A stretch of DNA of 64,000 bases from Heterodera schachtii (taxonomy: Eukaryota > Nematoda > Chromadorea > Rhabditida > Heteroderidae), in the NCBI GenBank assembly GCA_023374025.1, contig SIJG01000021.1, positions 1,289,474-1,353,473 on the forward strand. Direction: 5' to 3'. Shown piece after piece: positions 51,219-62,910 of this stretch; within the stretch, counting starts at the first letter, position 1, and each line of letters begins with the position of its first letter. Below the pieces are notes generated by a model. The model did not search any database and was not told the DNA's origin. It saw only the letters and a program-made list of their open reading frames with translations. A program made the position numbers and the translations under genes.

Positions 51219-51345
51219 TAGAGTTGAGCGGGACCGGGACCGGGGCGGGAAATCCCGGTTTTTTCAGGTCCCGGTCCCGGTTTTTGGAAAAACAGAAATC
51301 CCGGTCCCGGTTTTGCCAGTCCCGGTCCCAGCGGGACTAAATAAG
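51219..51345 (+). mobile_element. hAT-like end rich in GGGACC/GGTCCC, palindromic
   Basis: Begins TAGAGTTGAGCGGGACCGGG. It contains overlapping GGGACC units, then several CCCGGTCCCGG units in the opposite sense, so it folds on itself. The TAGAG start and the reiterated GGG-x-x-C units parallel the element at 43860. No partner end was found. It may be a solo terminal fragment. Confidence 0.45.
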
Positions 51346-51465
51346 CACTGGTAAGAATGGGGTCTGGGTGAGAAAAGAGAAGAAAATTGGTGGAGAAGAA
51401 AAAATTTTTGAGAAAAAAAATAAATTATTTATTTTCTTTTAAGGCATATGTCATTTTTTGGCAAA

Positions 51466-51558
51466 CTCTCTCTCTCTCTCTTCTTCTCTCTCTCTCTCTC
51501 TCCTTTTTTCTCCATGTCCGTCTCTCTTTCTTCTTCTTCTCTCTCTCTCATTCTCTCA
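51466..51558 (+). repeat. TC/TTC microsatellite
   Basis: Interrupted (TC)n with TTC and CTTTTTTC interruptions over about 90 bases. Confidence 0.9.
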
Positions 51559-51559
51559 A

Positions 51560-54500
51560 AAGCATATTATAAAGTAATTAATTGTTTAAATTATTTTAAA
51601 AAATAAATTTGAGAAAGCAAAAATACAAATTGTAAACAATTTTTAAACATTAGTATTTGTTGTTCTTAATTTTAAAAAGTTCTTTCTGCCATTTTCTATT
51701 TTCCTTTTTTTTTGCAAGTTTTCGTGTCAATAAATAATCTCCCTTCAAAAAAACCACACCATCGATTTAGTATAGTTAGATAATGCATTAATTGATGTTT
51801 TTTTGGCATAGTAAGAATTTTTCATAGCATTAATTTTTGATAAAACCGAATTTTTCAAAAAAAAATTTTTTCTTATAATACCTTTGACCGTGAGTGTACA
51901 TGTAAAAACCATAAAATTCATTAAATTATTTAAATTTTTTATTGGTATATTTCCTTTATTTTTCAAAGAATATTTTAAAATTCTGCTGATACTTTCAACT
52001 TAATTTAATATAATAAGCACTGTTTTTTATAATTATTTATTTAATTTTAAAGTTATTCCGTTTATTTTTATATTCAATTTTGCCTCAACAATATCTTTTT
52101 CGCACCTCTCTCTTGACTATGTGCACATGTAGACCGTGTAGACCATTTTGATAAAACATATCGTAAATTTCATTTCTTTTTATTTACATATATAAATAAA
52201 TTAATAATAAGAATGGTTCGTTAATTAGAATATAATCATTTTAATATTTATCTATATTTTTATATTTTTTATAATTTTTATGTTTTGTAAATTAAAAAGA
52301 CTTATAATGTATGACTTTTATTTAAATCAATTCATTTTATAGTGTGACTAATAATATACAACTGTTTTGAGAATGAGTTTGAATATTACTGTTTTTATTG
52401 AAAACCTTATTTGTTTTTTAATAAAAATTAAAAAATATACATTAATCAAAGCATTTATGTATATACAATCGTTTTTGAAAATATTAATTTTATTTTTCAA
52501 AATTTTATTCTTCGAAAATTAACCTCTTCTACTTTTCATGTTAGATTTTAAATATGCAATAATTGAATTTTTATTTGAAATATTAAATTCGGTTAACTAC
52601 ATAATTAATGAATTCAAGTTAAAGAGAAAAAAGTAAATAAAAACTCGAATAGATTTAATAACAAATTTTCCATCATGCTTTCTAATAATTTAGGTATGAA
52701 AATCTCAAATATTTCATGTAATATATAATTAAAATTTAATCCGTCATATAAATGTTATTTGAATTTTTGTAAATTATTTAAATATTTGAATTGTTGGAAG
52801 TCAAATAATCAGTTGTACATAATTATTTAATTCTATATTCTAAAAGTTCTTATTAACTTATTATAGCCTTTTTCTTTGATTATATCATTTATTATGATGA
52901 ATTGTTCAGTTAAGGTTAGATATTTTTTATGATTATTGTTAATTTTTGTACTGCACAATAAAATGATTAGTGCAATTGATTATATGTTTTTTTAATTAAT
53001 TTTTATTTTTAGATATTTAATAAACTGATTTTCTTAATCCTAATATAAATAAAAATGATAAGCATTAAGTAAAAAAGTATTTATTATTTGATTAGAGCTA
53101 AATTTCACATTAAAAAATTAAAGTGGACAAAAGCTGCTCATTGAAACAATTGGTAAAGCATTTGATAAAAAATAAAAATGCAAATAAATAAAGAAAAAAA
53201 TGCGAGAAAATAAACAAATTAATTAAATGTACAATAAATACATATTTTTCTTTTAAGTAATATTCTTATATTATTATTTTTTAGCGTTGTTTTCGACCTT
53301 CTTAAACCGTTTTATTAATGTGTATTACTCTTTTTTATTGACAACATTTGGCTTTTTTGAGTTTTATAAGACAAAAAAAATTATCTTCATTAGGAAATTT
53401 CTCACATTTCACTCCTCCGCTTTCATTAAGTTAGAATTTTCATCCAAGTCCATTTACACTTAGTTATTAAATTTTTATACAATTCAAATAAGTGCATATT
53501 AATTTGTATTTTTCAAAGCACTAATGAAAATTATTTTCAAATTCATTTTTACGACATCGGATCGTTGTCTTCAATCATCATTTTTAGTCTAATATTTTTT
53601 ATACTTAAAATATAAATGTATGCATCATTTATTATTTTATAAAAAACTATATTTATTAAACAATATTTTCAAACCTTTTCATCATTACTAAGTTTATTCC
53701 ATTCTTTTTTAATTTAGACGGAGATATTTAAATTTTTTAAATTACCTTTTTATTAGTTTAATTTTTATTATCTCGAGAAAAAATATTTAAAATAAGTTTT
53801 TTTTATATATCTTTAAATATGAAAAACTTTTTAATTCAAATATGTTGAACAGCGTAATTACTTTTCATATATTTACTTTTTTAAGGTAAAATTAATTAAT
53901 TAATTAATTTCATGAATTTGTAATAAATTTAACACGAATTCGGCTTTTTCAAGATGAAGAAGAAACAATTACTAATATCTTGCAGTTTGTACTTTGTGCA
54001 TTTTACTTTTATTTATGATTATAACTATAAACTTTTGAAATTTTGTCCGTTTCATTATGATTTTGTCAAAAAATTTTTCCTATTAATCCACAAACAAAAG
54101 ATTGGAAGGTTAAATAATTTGGTCTATTTCATAAATTATTTAACATTTTTGCGTATTTTATTTAATCAAACCTTGAAATTCAAAAATAGATTATGTATTA
54201 TGTATATTAATTAATTTACAAAAGTTTTGATTTTTTTTTTGCATTTTTATATAAATTATTTAAGAATTATCTAATGTCAATAAAATAAAATTTATTATGT
54301 ATCAATTGACAATTGACCCAAATCCCGACATTTAAAAATGTATTTTTGTTTCTTTTATATCAGTTGTTGCTAAAAATGTACAAGCGACTTAATATATATT
54401 ATTTAGTTTAATTATACAAAAACAGATAAAGAATAACAAAAATTATATAAATAATGCTCAATATAATTAAATTATTTTAAAATATAAATGCTAGTTTCAT

Positions 54501-56990
54501 AAATTTAAAATCTATTTTAACATAAAGAATTTATTTATTTCTACTATTCATTTATTTTTTTTTAGAAAACTAAACATGGAAAATGCATATAAGATGATGT
54601 TGTGTTTTCATATTATTTAACAGTGAAATAATTGCAATAAAATTATTGTCATTTAATTGATTATTAATTAGCGGAATAACTCGCCAGGGTTTTCTTTTCT
54701 CGAGAGGCGCCAGCAAGTATCAATGATAGAAATATTTAAATTTAATTATTATTATAATTCTATTGGCTAAATAATAAATCATAAGTTAGCTTAAACCTTT
54801 AGTCAAATTTATTAAGCTATGTATTTGAAAGTTTATAGTAAACCAATCTGTACCTAACTTTTTTAAAATATAATAAAATTTTTTGAAAGTTAGCAAAATA
54901 ATAGATAAATTATTGGGCTATCTAATTTGATAAAATTTATTAGATAGGCCAAAGGCCTCTTTATTACATATTCTGATAAATTTCAAAAATGTTAACAACA
55001 AAATTATTGAGTCTAAATTTTAGAAATTTATTGGGTAAACTTTTTTTTCTAAATGTTTGGTAGATTTTTTAATATTTCGTAAGCAATCAATCAGTCCCAC
55101 CCCTTTTCCCATCCCACACCCGGAGAGGTACGACTTCATCACGAATATTACAAATAAAAAACACCAAATTTTTCATTAGAATGGTAAATATTTTTGGAAT
55201 AGCCTCAATCTTATTATCTTTTTTAAAAAGTCGCTCAACCAAGAAAAATTTTAAAAATTTTAATCTTTTTAATCTTTTTTTATTCCTTTGAAATTTTATT
55301 GAAATGGCAAAAATCGTTCAGCAAAAAAAGAAAACTTTTGTCAATTAATTATTTTTAAAAAACCAAACTTTTAAATAGACATGCGATTAAAAAATTTTAT
55401 AAAAAAGTGAAACAAAAAAAAAATTCAATCAAAAAATTATTTAAAAAATTTAAACAAATTAAAATAAAACTTTATAGAAATACGAGATTTGCATAATGAA
55501 CATAATAAAATGTTTGGGTAGTTAAATAAATATACTTTTAATAATTAAAAAAATGGATTAACGTGGACGTATTAATTACCTAGTAGAAGATATAAAAAAA
55601 CTTGCTTTATTAATAAAAAATTTTTTAATTTAATAATACACAAACAAAGATTTCCGCTATCATTGAACCCTGCCCGACGAGATGGACCAAAAAAAATAAT
55701 TAAAAAATAAATATAAAAGAAAATTACCAAAGATAATATAGAGATAACTAATAAAACTATAATAATAACTTTTTTTTTAATTTTTTTAATCTTTTTTAGA
55801 GAAAGGTAATTGATTTAATGTTAAATATTCATATTTTAAGTATATTAACAAATATTCATATCCTTCAATTAAATAACTACTATATATATTATATAAAAAA
55901 AAATTGACTAACTTATTTTTAAAAAGTTATAAAAATACAGGAAAAAAACAAGCTTCGACTAATTAATAGTTTATTCAAAAAATAATAAAAATATGTAAGG
56001 TCAAAAAAAAATTTTATTTAAATATATAAGTGAATAAATTTTTTTGAAAACAATTTTTTAATTAGATTATTATTTAATTAGTAAAAACTTATTTTTAGAA
56101 TTATTGTTATTTAATTTTTTTTTTTTGAAATACTTTTAGATTATTTATTGTTTTTTTTAAAAGAAGGTTTTTTTAATTCTTGCAAAAATTATTTTAACAT
56201 AAATATTTACAAGAAAATTCAAAATTAAAAAGAATTATCAATGAGGTGTAAGGATTTTCTTTCATTGGAAAAAAATGTTTTGCATTGAAAATACCTTTCA
56301 ATGTTTTGATTAGTTAATATATTCTATTTCAATTTATTTGTTTTATTTAATTATAATAAAATATTCTATCGAAGTCGAAAAACGGCATGTAATTTGGACA
56401 TAATTATAAAGAAAAATAATAATAAAAAATGTTAAATACGAAAAGAAAGTAGCGAGAGACGGAAATTAAAGAAATTTTCCAAAAGGTAACGATAAAGTCT
56501 TTATAAATTTTTTATTTATTTATAAATAAAAATACAAAAATAAACAAGCGGCCGGTGGCACCAAAAGGAAAAATTTTAATATTTTAGTGCAATTTGTTAA
56601 CAGATTTTCACCAAAAATGAACACAAATTTTTGCAATTTTCGCATACATTTTCATTAATCATTCAAATTCTGACCGAAAAATTGTTCACAGTGGAAATAA
56701 TGTAAATTCGACACACATTTTCGACTCTATTAATAAATTATAAATTAAAAAATTTAATATTTAAGCCAAAATGAAGTTAAATTAGATAATGAATAAAATG
56801 TCAATTAAAGAATGTTTTGAAATTGGAAATTGAAACAGCGAATTAATCGGTTTTCGAAGGCGCTGATTATGAATGTATTTTTCAATTTTCTTGAACAATT
56901 TTTAAACTAAGCCTGATCCAGATATCGGGTCAAAACGCGCCTAAAAAAATTATTTATAATTTTCAAAAAAATAAATTAAATATTTAAAAT
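51560..56990. other. AT-rich gene desert
   Basis: No supported gene; the plus strand is mostly T-rich. Minor items: a GC-bearing patch at 54670-54715, open in one minus frame (LILAGASREKKTLASYSAN, then stop) without a splice acceptor; a C-rich patch at 55096-55130; and a GCGGCCGG spot near 56550. The 86-codon frame at 53954-54214 is Phe/Leu/Tyr/Lys-rich and likely chance. Confidence 0.55.
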
Positions 56991-56993
56991 ATT

Positions 56994-57150
56994 TGATCAT
57001 CAGTAGGATTATCCAAATCAATTTTTTACTTTATATAATTTCTATATTATTATAAATAATAAAGCAATTATTTAAAATGGTGATTGATCATCAGTAGGTT
57101 TATCTACATAATTCAATTTTTACTTCATTTATTTCTATTACTTTCTTAAT
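56994..57150 (+). repeat. Two tandem copies of a 91-bp unit upstream of the gene array
   Basis: TGATCATCAGTAGG followed by T/A-rich words including TTATC and CAATTTTTACTT occurs at 56994 and 57085. Each copy holds GTAGG after ATCA, which looks like a splice donor. Splicing from the second copy into the exon at 57161 would break the frame, so this is not taken as an exon. Confidence 0.6.
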
Positions 57151-57160
57151 TATTTTTCAG

Positions 57161-57946
57161 CGTTTTTTAATTCCATTTTTAAATGCAAATCCATCGGTGA
57201 GTTTAATATTCAGGAAAATTAATTTTACTAATCCATTTTTAATTCATTAGGTTGAGGACAATATGTTAATTGCATTTATGAAAGGGTATCAAGAAACGCA
57301 AATTAGTGAATATTCAATGGAAAAATATGAGGCACACCTTGGCATTTTGTATTTTATGAGAAAGAATTGGCAATGTGACAAAATTGAGGAGGAATTTGAA
57401 TTATATGAACGGACAGAATGCAAAAAATATCGAAAATATTTGGACATTTTATATGAATATTTGTGCAGAAAATACGTCGGTATTCCAACAGTGAAGCCAA
57501 AATTTGTATTGAAACGTGAAATTGAAATTGAAGGACCAATAATTTATGCAGTGAATTGTTTGGTCTATATTTCGCAATTTTATTTTACCAAAAGGCTGCA
57601 AGAAGAATATAAATATCAACTAAATGAACTATACGATGATGAGTTTGAACCAAAATTGTTGAATACGAACCGACTGAATTATGAATTGAAATTGGAAAAT
57701 GAACAACAAAAATTGCCAATTAATGAAATTATTTTGCAATTGGCAATTGACACAGCGAATGAATGGCAACCAAATGAAATTGTCGAACGAATAATTCGAG
57801 AAAATTTTGACGAATATTTAGAGGAAATGGACAAAAATGCGGAAGAAAAAGCAATAGAAGACAACCCAGGGGAGGCTAATTTAATAAAAAATGACAAGCA
57901 TTGGGTAATAATGATCCGTTCAAAATTCCATGGTGAATGGAAATGA
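57161..57946 (+). CDS. Tandem gene copy 1: unknown family, spliced, 5' end not located
   Basis: Two exons are well supported. Exon a (57161-57196) follows TATTTTTCAG, reads RFLIPFLNANPS and ends at a perfect donor GTGAGT. Exon b (57251-57946) follows TTCATTAG, continues in phase with VEDNMLIAF and ends at TGA after 232 codons. Copy 2 has 24 residues before its LIAF, so the upstream exon supplies the expected N-terminal extension; an initiating exon is still missing. Numbering from the Met at 57263, conserved blocks shared with the other copies are KYEAHLG (21-27), RKNWQCDK (33-40) and ERTECKKYR (49-57). The C-terminal half is specific to this copy and acidic. There is no signal peptide or membrane segment in the visible part. 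No known domain is recognised; the protein is probably soluble and helical. Confidence 0.8.
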
Positions 57947-58000
57947 GTGAGATTTAATTTTATATATTATATAAATTAAAATTTAGATTGAAGATACTTT

Positions 58001-58043
58001 TTTCTCGGAATTTGTCAAAGGCTTAGCGACAAATTCAGAGAAA
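58001..58043 (+). promoter_or_regulatory. Near-perfect stem-loop in the leader of gene copy 2
   Basis: TTTCTCGGAATTTGTC (58001-58016) pairs with GACAAATTCAGAGAAA (58028-58043) with a single mismatch and an 11-base loop AAAGGCTTAGC. It ends nine bases before the ATG at 58053. Such a stem is long for a chance event even here because it includes mixed bases. A role in translation, RNA stability or small-RNA production is an inference. Confidence 0.6.
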
Positions 58044-58052
58044 TTTTTAAAA

Positions 58053-58598
58053 ATGGCAAAAGAATATTCAAATTATTTATGTCGAATGAAAGAGAAAGAA
58101 TATATTAATCGGTATGATGAACGATTGATCGCTTTTGGGTTATATAAAACTGAGAAAATGAAAAAGCATTTGCAACAAAAATATGAAGCCCATCTTGGCG
58201 TTATGTATTTGTTGAGAAAGAATTGGCAATGTGACAAAATTGGGGAGGAATTTGAAGAATTTGAACGGACAGAATGCCAAAAATATCGAAACACGAAGGT
58301 GTCGAAACAATTGCCACCATTAGTGAAGCCAATATTTATTATGGGATACAAGGGATCTCGTCGCAGTTTAATTGATGTTGTCGACAATTTGATTGAAATT
58401 TCGAAATGTTTTTGGCAAAAAGGTGAAAATGAATTAATATGTGTTTATCATATTTTGGAGATGAATTTGGTAAATATTGGCGAATATAAGTGCGAAATTA
58501 AAGCGGAGATTGAGGAAAAAGTAGCAAAGACTGAGACGGAAATAAAAATTTCCGAACTTTGTAAAGAATTTGAAGGATTAATGGAAAATGCAATTTGA
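58053..58598 (+). CDS. Tandem gene copy 2: unknown family, single-exon ORF of 181 codons
   Basis: ATG at 58053 to TGA at 58598. Residues 44-49 (YEAHLG), 55-62 (RKNWQCDK) and 71-79 (ERTECQKYR) match copy 1. Residues 84-96 (SKQLPPLVKPIFI), 106-112 and 118-128 (KCFWQKGENEL) match copy 3. Relative to both other copies it lacks the KYLDILYE-type segment after residue 79. Relative to copy 3 it stops early, at LMENAI instead of continuing into the ENA-rich acidic tail, so it may be a shortened paralogue. It is Glu/Lys-rich and likely helical, with no signal peptide. It lies 106 bp after copy 1 on the same strand. The function is unknown. Base composition is clearly less AT-extreme than its surroundings, and a long open frame here is not expected by chance. 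Confidence 0.75.
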   Translation: MAKEYSNYLCRMKEKEYINRYDERLIAFGLYKTEKMKKHLQQKYEAHLGVMYLLRKNWQCDKIGEEFEEFERTECQKYRNTKVSKQLPPLVKPIFIMGYKGSRRSLIDVVDNLIEISKCFWQKGENELICVYHILEMNLVNIGEYKCEIKAEIEEKVAKTETEIKISELCKEFEGLMENAI

Positions 58599-58599
58599 C

Positions 58600-59276
58600 A
58601 CAATTACATGAAACTCATCTTGGCACTATTTATTTGATGAGAGAGAATTGGCACTGTGAAAAAATTGGGAAAGAATTTTAAGAATATAAACTGACAGAAT
58701 GCCAAAAGTATCAAAAATATTTGGACATTTTGTATGAAAATTTATTCCAATTGTATACTGAAAGTTTGTTTATGGTTACATTATTTTTTATTTTACAAAT
58801 AATATAATAATATTAAATTTATTTATTCAGCTTAAAGTTGGAAGGTGCCGAAGCAATTGGCACCATTGGTGAAGCCAATATTCATTGAATACAAACCGAA
58901 GAATTTAATTGAAATTGTCGAAATATTGAATGATCATTCGAAATATTTTTGGAAAAAGGGAGAAAATGAATTGAAGAATTTTCATTATAATTTGAAGATT
59001 AATTTGGTAAATGAAAAGGAATTGAATTATGAAATTAAAAAAGAGAAAAGTGGCGAAAACTCATCAACCCAAAATGAAATTGCAATTGCCAATCTTCGAA
59101 AAAAATTTGAGCAAAAAATGGAAAAAATGTATGAAAATGCACAAGAAAATGCCAAAGATGAAAATGCCAAATTTGAAAAAGCAATTGAAAATGCAGCAAA
59201 TAGTGAAGAAGAAGTAGATCTGGAAGAAGAATATGAAGAAAAATTTTACGAGTTCAATTCGTCGCCGTTTTTATAA
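58600..59276 (+). pseudogene. Tandem gene copy 3: broken paralogue
   Basis: Homology starts right after the stop of copy 2 with LHETHLGTIYLMRENWHCEK, then hits TAA at 58679-58681 where copy 2 has a Glu codon, and continues as EYKLTECQKYQKYLDILYEN. A roughly 100-base AT-rich stretch ending in TTTATTCAG at 58830 follows and looks like an intron, but the frame after that acceptor does not fit. The second part, 58845-59276, is open with no ATG at its head: PKQLAPLVKPIFI, WKKGENEL, NLVNEKELNYEIK, then an ENA-repeated, very acidic tail ending NSSPFL. The gene is probably dead or a 3' gene fragment. Its tail shows what copy 2 has lost. Confidence 0.7.
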
Positions 59277-59461
59277 ATTTTTTTAGTGTCACAAAATTCG
59301 GGCTTTTTGTCGATTATTTCCTATTTCATGTTTATTTTTGGCATTTAAATAGCATAGAGGATTAAGCTAATATTTCCTAAAATATAAAAATAATCCTTTT
59401 TTCGTTTTTTGCTTAATTCAATTTATAGAATTACTTATAATTCCCTATGCTATATAAAATG
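59277..59461. other. 3' flank of the gene array
   Basis: AT-rich spacer. Its last nine bases (59453-59461, TATAAAATG) are the left target-site duplication of the foldback element that follows. Confidence 0.6.
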
Positions 59462-60227
59462 GGTGCTGAGTCGTTATATAAAAACCATCAATAAGGGCGT
59501 TATATAAAAAACCATCAAATGAAAATTTGCAACAAAAAACTGCCCATAAATTTTGTCAAAGTCAACAAAATTAGACATTCTTGGTATAGTTCGATAGCCC
59601 TAACATTTCTCTATTAGCTCATCTAAATTTTAGAAAATTTGGCTAAGTTTGAGCAAAGTTATGGCCAAAAGTACCCAAGGCACCGGGTTTTCATACTTTT
59701 TTGACCATAACTTTTTTTAAACCCAATGAAATTTTTTTAAATTTAGCAGGCTAATAGAGGACACATAGGGCTATCGACTAATAGCAAGAAAATAAAAAAC
59801 AAAAATAATTTCTAACAAAAATTTTTTAATTAAAAATAAAATTATTTTGATCATTAAAAATTCTGATCAAAACATTCTTAGAACGAACAAAATAAAATGA
59901 TCTTGCTATCATTCGCTAGCCCTATGTGTCCTCTATTAGCCTGCAAAATTTCAAAAAATTTCGTTTGGTTTTAAAAAAGTTATGGCCAAAAATGTTTGAA
60001 AACCCGGTTCCTTGGTACTTTCGGCCATAACTTTGCTCAAGGTTGGCCAAATTTTTTGAAATTTAAGTTCACTAATAGAGAAATGTTAGGCCTATCGAAT
60101 GATACCAAGAACGACTAATTTTGTTGACTTTAACAAAAGTTATGGGCAGTTTTTTGTTGCAAATTTCCATTTGATGGTTTTTTATATAACGCCCTTATTG
60201 ATGGTTTTTATATAACGACATAGCACC
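59462..60227. mobile_element. 766-bp foldback element with 327-bp arms and 9-bp target-site duplication
   Basis: The left arm (59462-59788) and right arm (59902-60227) are reverse complements over about 327 bp with modest divergence, around a 113-bp AT-rich loop. The ends are GGTGCT...AGCACC. The element is flanked by identical 9-base direct repeats TATAAAATG (59453-59461 and 60228-60236), proving transposition-type insertion. Nine-base duplications and long terminal inverted repeats are typical of Mutator-like elements, which is the most likely class. Within each arm a second inverted pair (AAAGTTATGG / CCATAACTTT) forms a nested hairpin. The element has no transposase, so it must be mobilised in trans. 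Confidence 0.9.
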
Positions 60228-60236
60228 TATAAAATG

Positions 60237-62910
60237 TCCATTTTTCATTGAACATGCTTCTCTGTAATTTTCCCATTTTCGATTATTTTTCAATTAATTT
60301 TGCAGTTTTTCTTTTTGTTTTCTTTATAAATTTTAGAATTTTCATGGAGAGCATATAAAATAAACAATGACAAACAAAATAAACTTTTCAAATTTTTTAA
60401 TCCACTGTCACTCACCAATGAAAATAAATGTTTAAAATATAAATTTAAAAAAAAATCATCTAATCTTAATAACTTAAAAAATTTAAATTATTTCCAATCG
60501 CATTCGGGTTACGCAAATCAAACACTTTTTTTGCTAAAAAAAAATTTTGAATTTTTTTTTGCATTTTTCTTATGAAAATTTCCAAAAAATGGCCGAAATA
60601 TGTATGCTGTAAAAATGCATTTAACGTTGAAATGCTTATTTTTGAGCACCTTTCTTTATATATAGCATATGCGCAGAAAAAATATGCAAAATCATACAAT
60701 TTATAACCCTACTCATCAAGAGTTTTGGAATGATACAAAAATCTGTATGGTTTTGACCCTTTTAAAAGCTTAGGAGTGGCCCCACTCGGTCCAATTTAAA
60801 TTATAATCTTATAAAATTTCAATGGTTTTGTTTACTCCTTTTATATTTTCCTATAAATTATTATACTAATCAATTGAATAATTCGATGTAGTTTTTTAAA
60901 ATTTTTATCTAAAAAGTTCAAAACAAAAAATAAAAATCAATTTGGACAAATTTAAAGCTTTAGATTGACACATTATTTTTTTATTATATTCAACAAACTT
61001 GAATAATTAAAATAAAAAACATGTCAATGCATAAAGACCAATTATTATTATTAAGAAACAGAGATAACCAAGCCAAAATTAAAATATATTTTCAATTTCG
61101 GATGAATTCAATAACATAATGCACTTCACATAATAAAAATTAAATAAATCAAAGGAAAACTAATAAGCATTAAATTTATTAATTAATTTGGTTATCAAAA
61201 ATCTAAGAAAATTTAATACAATAATTTATTTACTTCTTTTTTTAGATTATAAATTTTTACATATCAATGGAATAAAATAATAAAATGCTCTAAAGAAATT
61301 GCAAAAATTCAAGATATATGAATATTTGTTATTTGAGCAAGTACTTGCATTTAAAGGACCCCTTGACAAGAAGTAAAATTTAATCATTAATATAAAATAA
61401 TAGTGAAATTTTAATATACTTTTAATATAAAATTGAAATAAATGCATTGAAACCCATTAAAGTGTAATATAAATAATTCCAAACATTTTACATCAGAGCA
61501 TAATTTTATTATATTACACAATAATTTTTAATAAGAATTAATAAAAAAAAATCGACAGCAATCAATTAAATTGAAAATTCATTATATTTTTAAAAATTTC
61601 GAAATCATTCAAGTGGCATGGATTTTTTGAATATACTGAAAAATTTCTGGGTTAGTAATACAATAAAGATGATTAAGACATTTAAGTGCATACTAAAGTT
61701 GCTTCAATCAAATTTTGTATGAACTCTTGGGTCTTATGGGTCGACAAAATAATATCTATAAAAAGAAATATAATTGTCATGTAGTTTAATTTTATTTGAT
61801 TTATTTTTTAAATGTTTTAAAAACACTAATTTTCAAAAAAAATTAATCCATTTTGTTTTAATTAATTTCTCAATAGGAAACCATAAATTATAATTTCTTA
61901 GCCTGTCCCAAAACTGTTTGTGCTGAACATCTAGAATTTTTTATACTTATAATTTAAAATATATTGAACAAAGAAGCTTTAATTTATTTACAAAACTGAC
62001 ATATTGTATGTAGTCTTTTGTGTTTAATTATTTGTTGCCAATATGTCTTTGTTTAATTCTTGGTTTTACTTTTTTATCGTTTTAAAGGATTGTTATTTTA
62101 TTCTCAAACCAATTAATTCAATTTATATTTTTTTGTGTAAATTAGATTAAACGAAATATAAATATATTGAAAAAACTGCATTAATATTAAAAAAATTTTT
62201 TACAAAAATAGTTTAAATGAATATTTGCAAATATTTATAAACAAACTCTATCCTATAAGAAATTAAGACAAAGCTATTGATAAATTATTTTAATCTTATA
62301 ATGCCTAAAATTTAAGCTATAAAATAAATATGTCAATCGAAAGCCGTAATTTTTGGACATTTTAATAGCATTTATACAATTGTTTTTTTTCAAAATTTTT
62401 ATAAACTTATTAATTAGTCCTAAAATTATTCATTTAAAAACGTTATTAGTTCTATCAAACTAATTTAAATTTTTGCCTATATTTACTGTAAATTACGATT
62501 TATACCAATAAAAATTTCTTTATAATTTTATTAAAATAACAGTTAAAAATACGAATACGTATTAGAATTTTGAAAATAATATAAAAAATAATTAAAATAA
62601 AACCATAAGAATAAAACAATTATTAATTAGTCCTTGTAATTTATATTCAGCTTTTAATAATTTAATTGAAATGTATAAAAAATTCAAATAAGGGTATTAG
62701 AAGAAGAATTTGAGCGTCCTTAGGTCGTCAAGAAAATTTTTAATAATTAAAAAATCTCTAAATAAGAAATAAAATTCAAATTAAAAGCACTTTATATTTT
62801 TAAAAACAATAAAATGAGAATTATTAGCTAATTATTTGTCTAAATAAATTTTTAAATTAGAAAAAGTTATTTTAATGTGATTTCTTTAATTCTAATGACC
62901 GCCGATTTGA
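60237..62910. other. AT-rich intergenic sequence
   Basis: No supported gene. A GAGTGG/CCACTC hairpin with a 2-base loop lies at about 60774-60787. The 66-codon and 77-codon minus frames here are Phe/Ile/Lys-rich and unsupported. Confidence 0.55.

Noticed and set aside
53954..54214. 86-codon frame beginning MKKKQLLISC, resembling a signal peptide start
   Set aside because: Composition is that of random T-rich DNA; no splice sites, no conservation evidence, and no GC rise.
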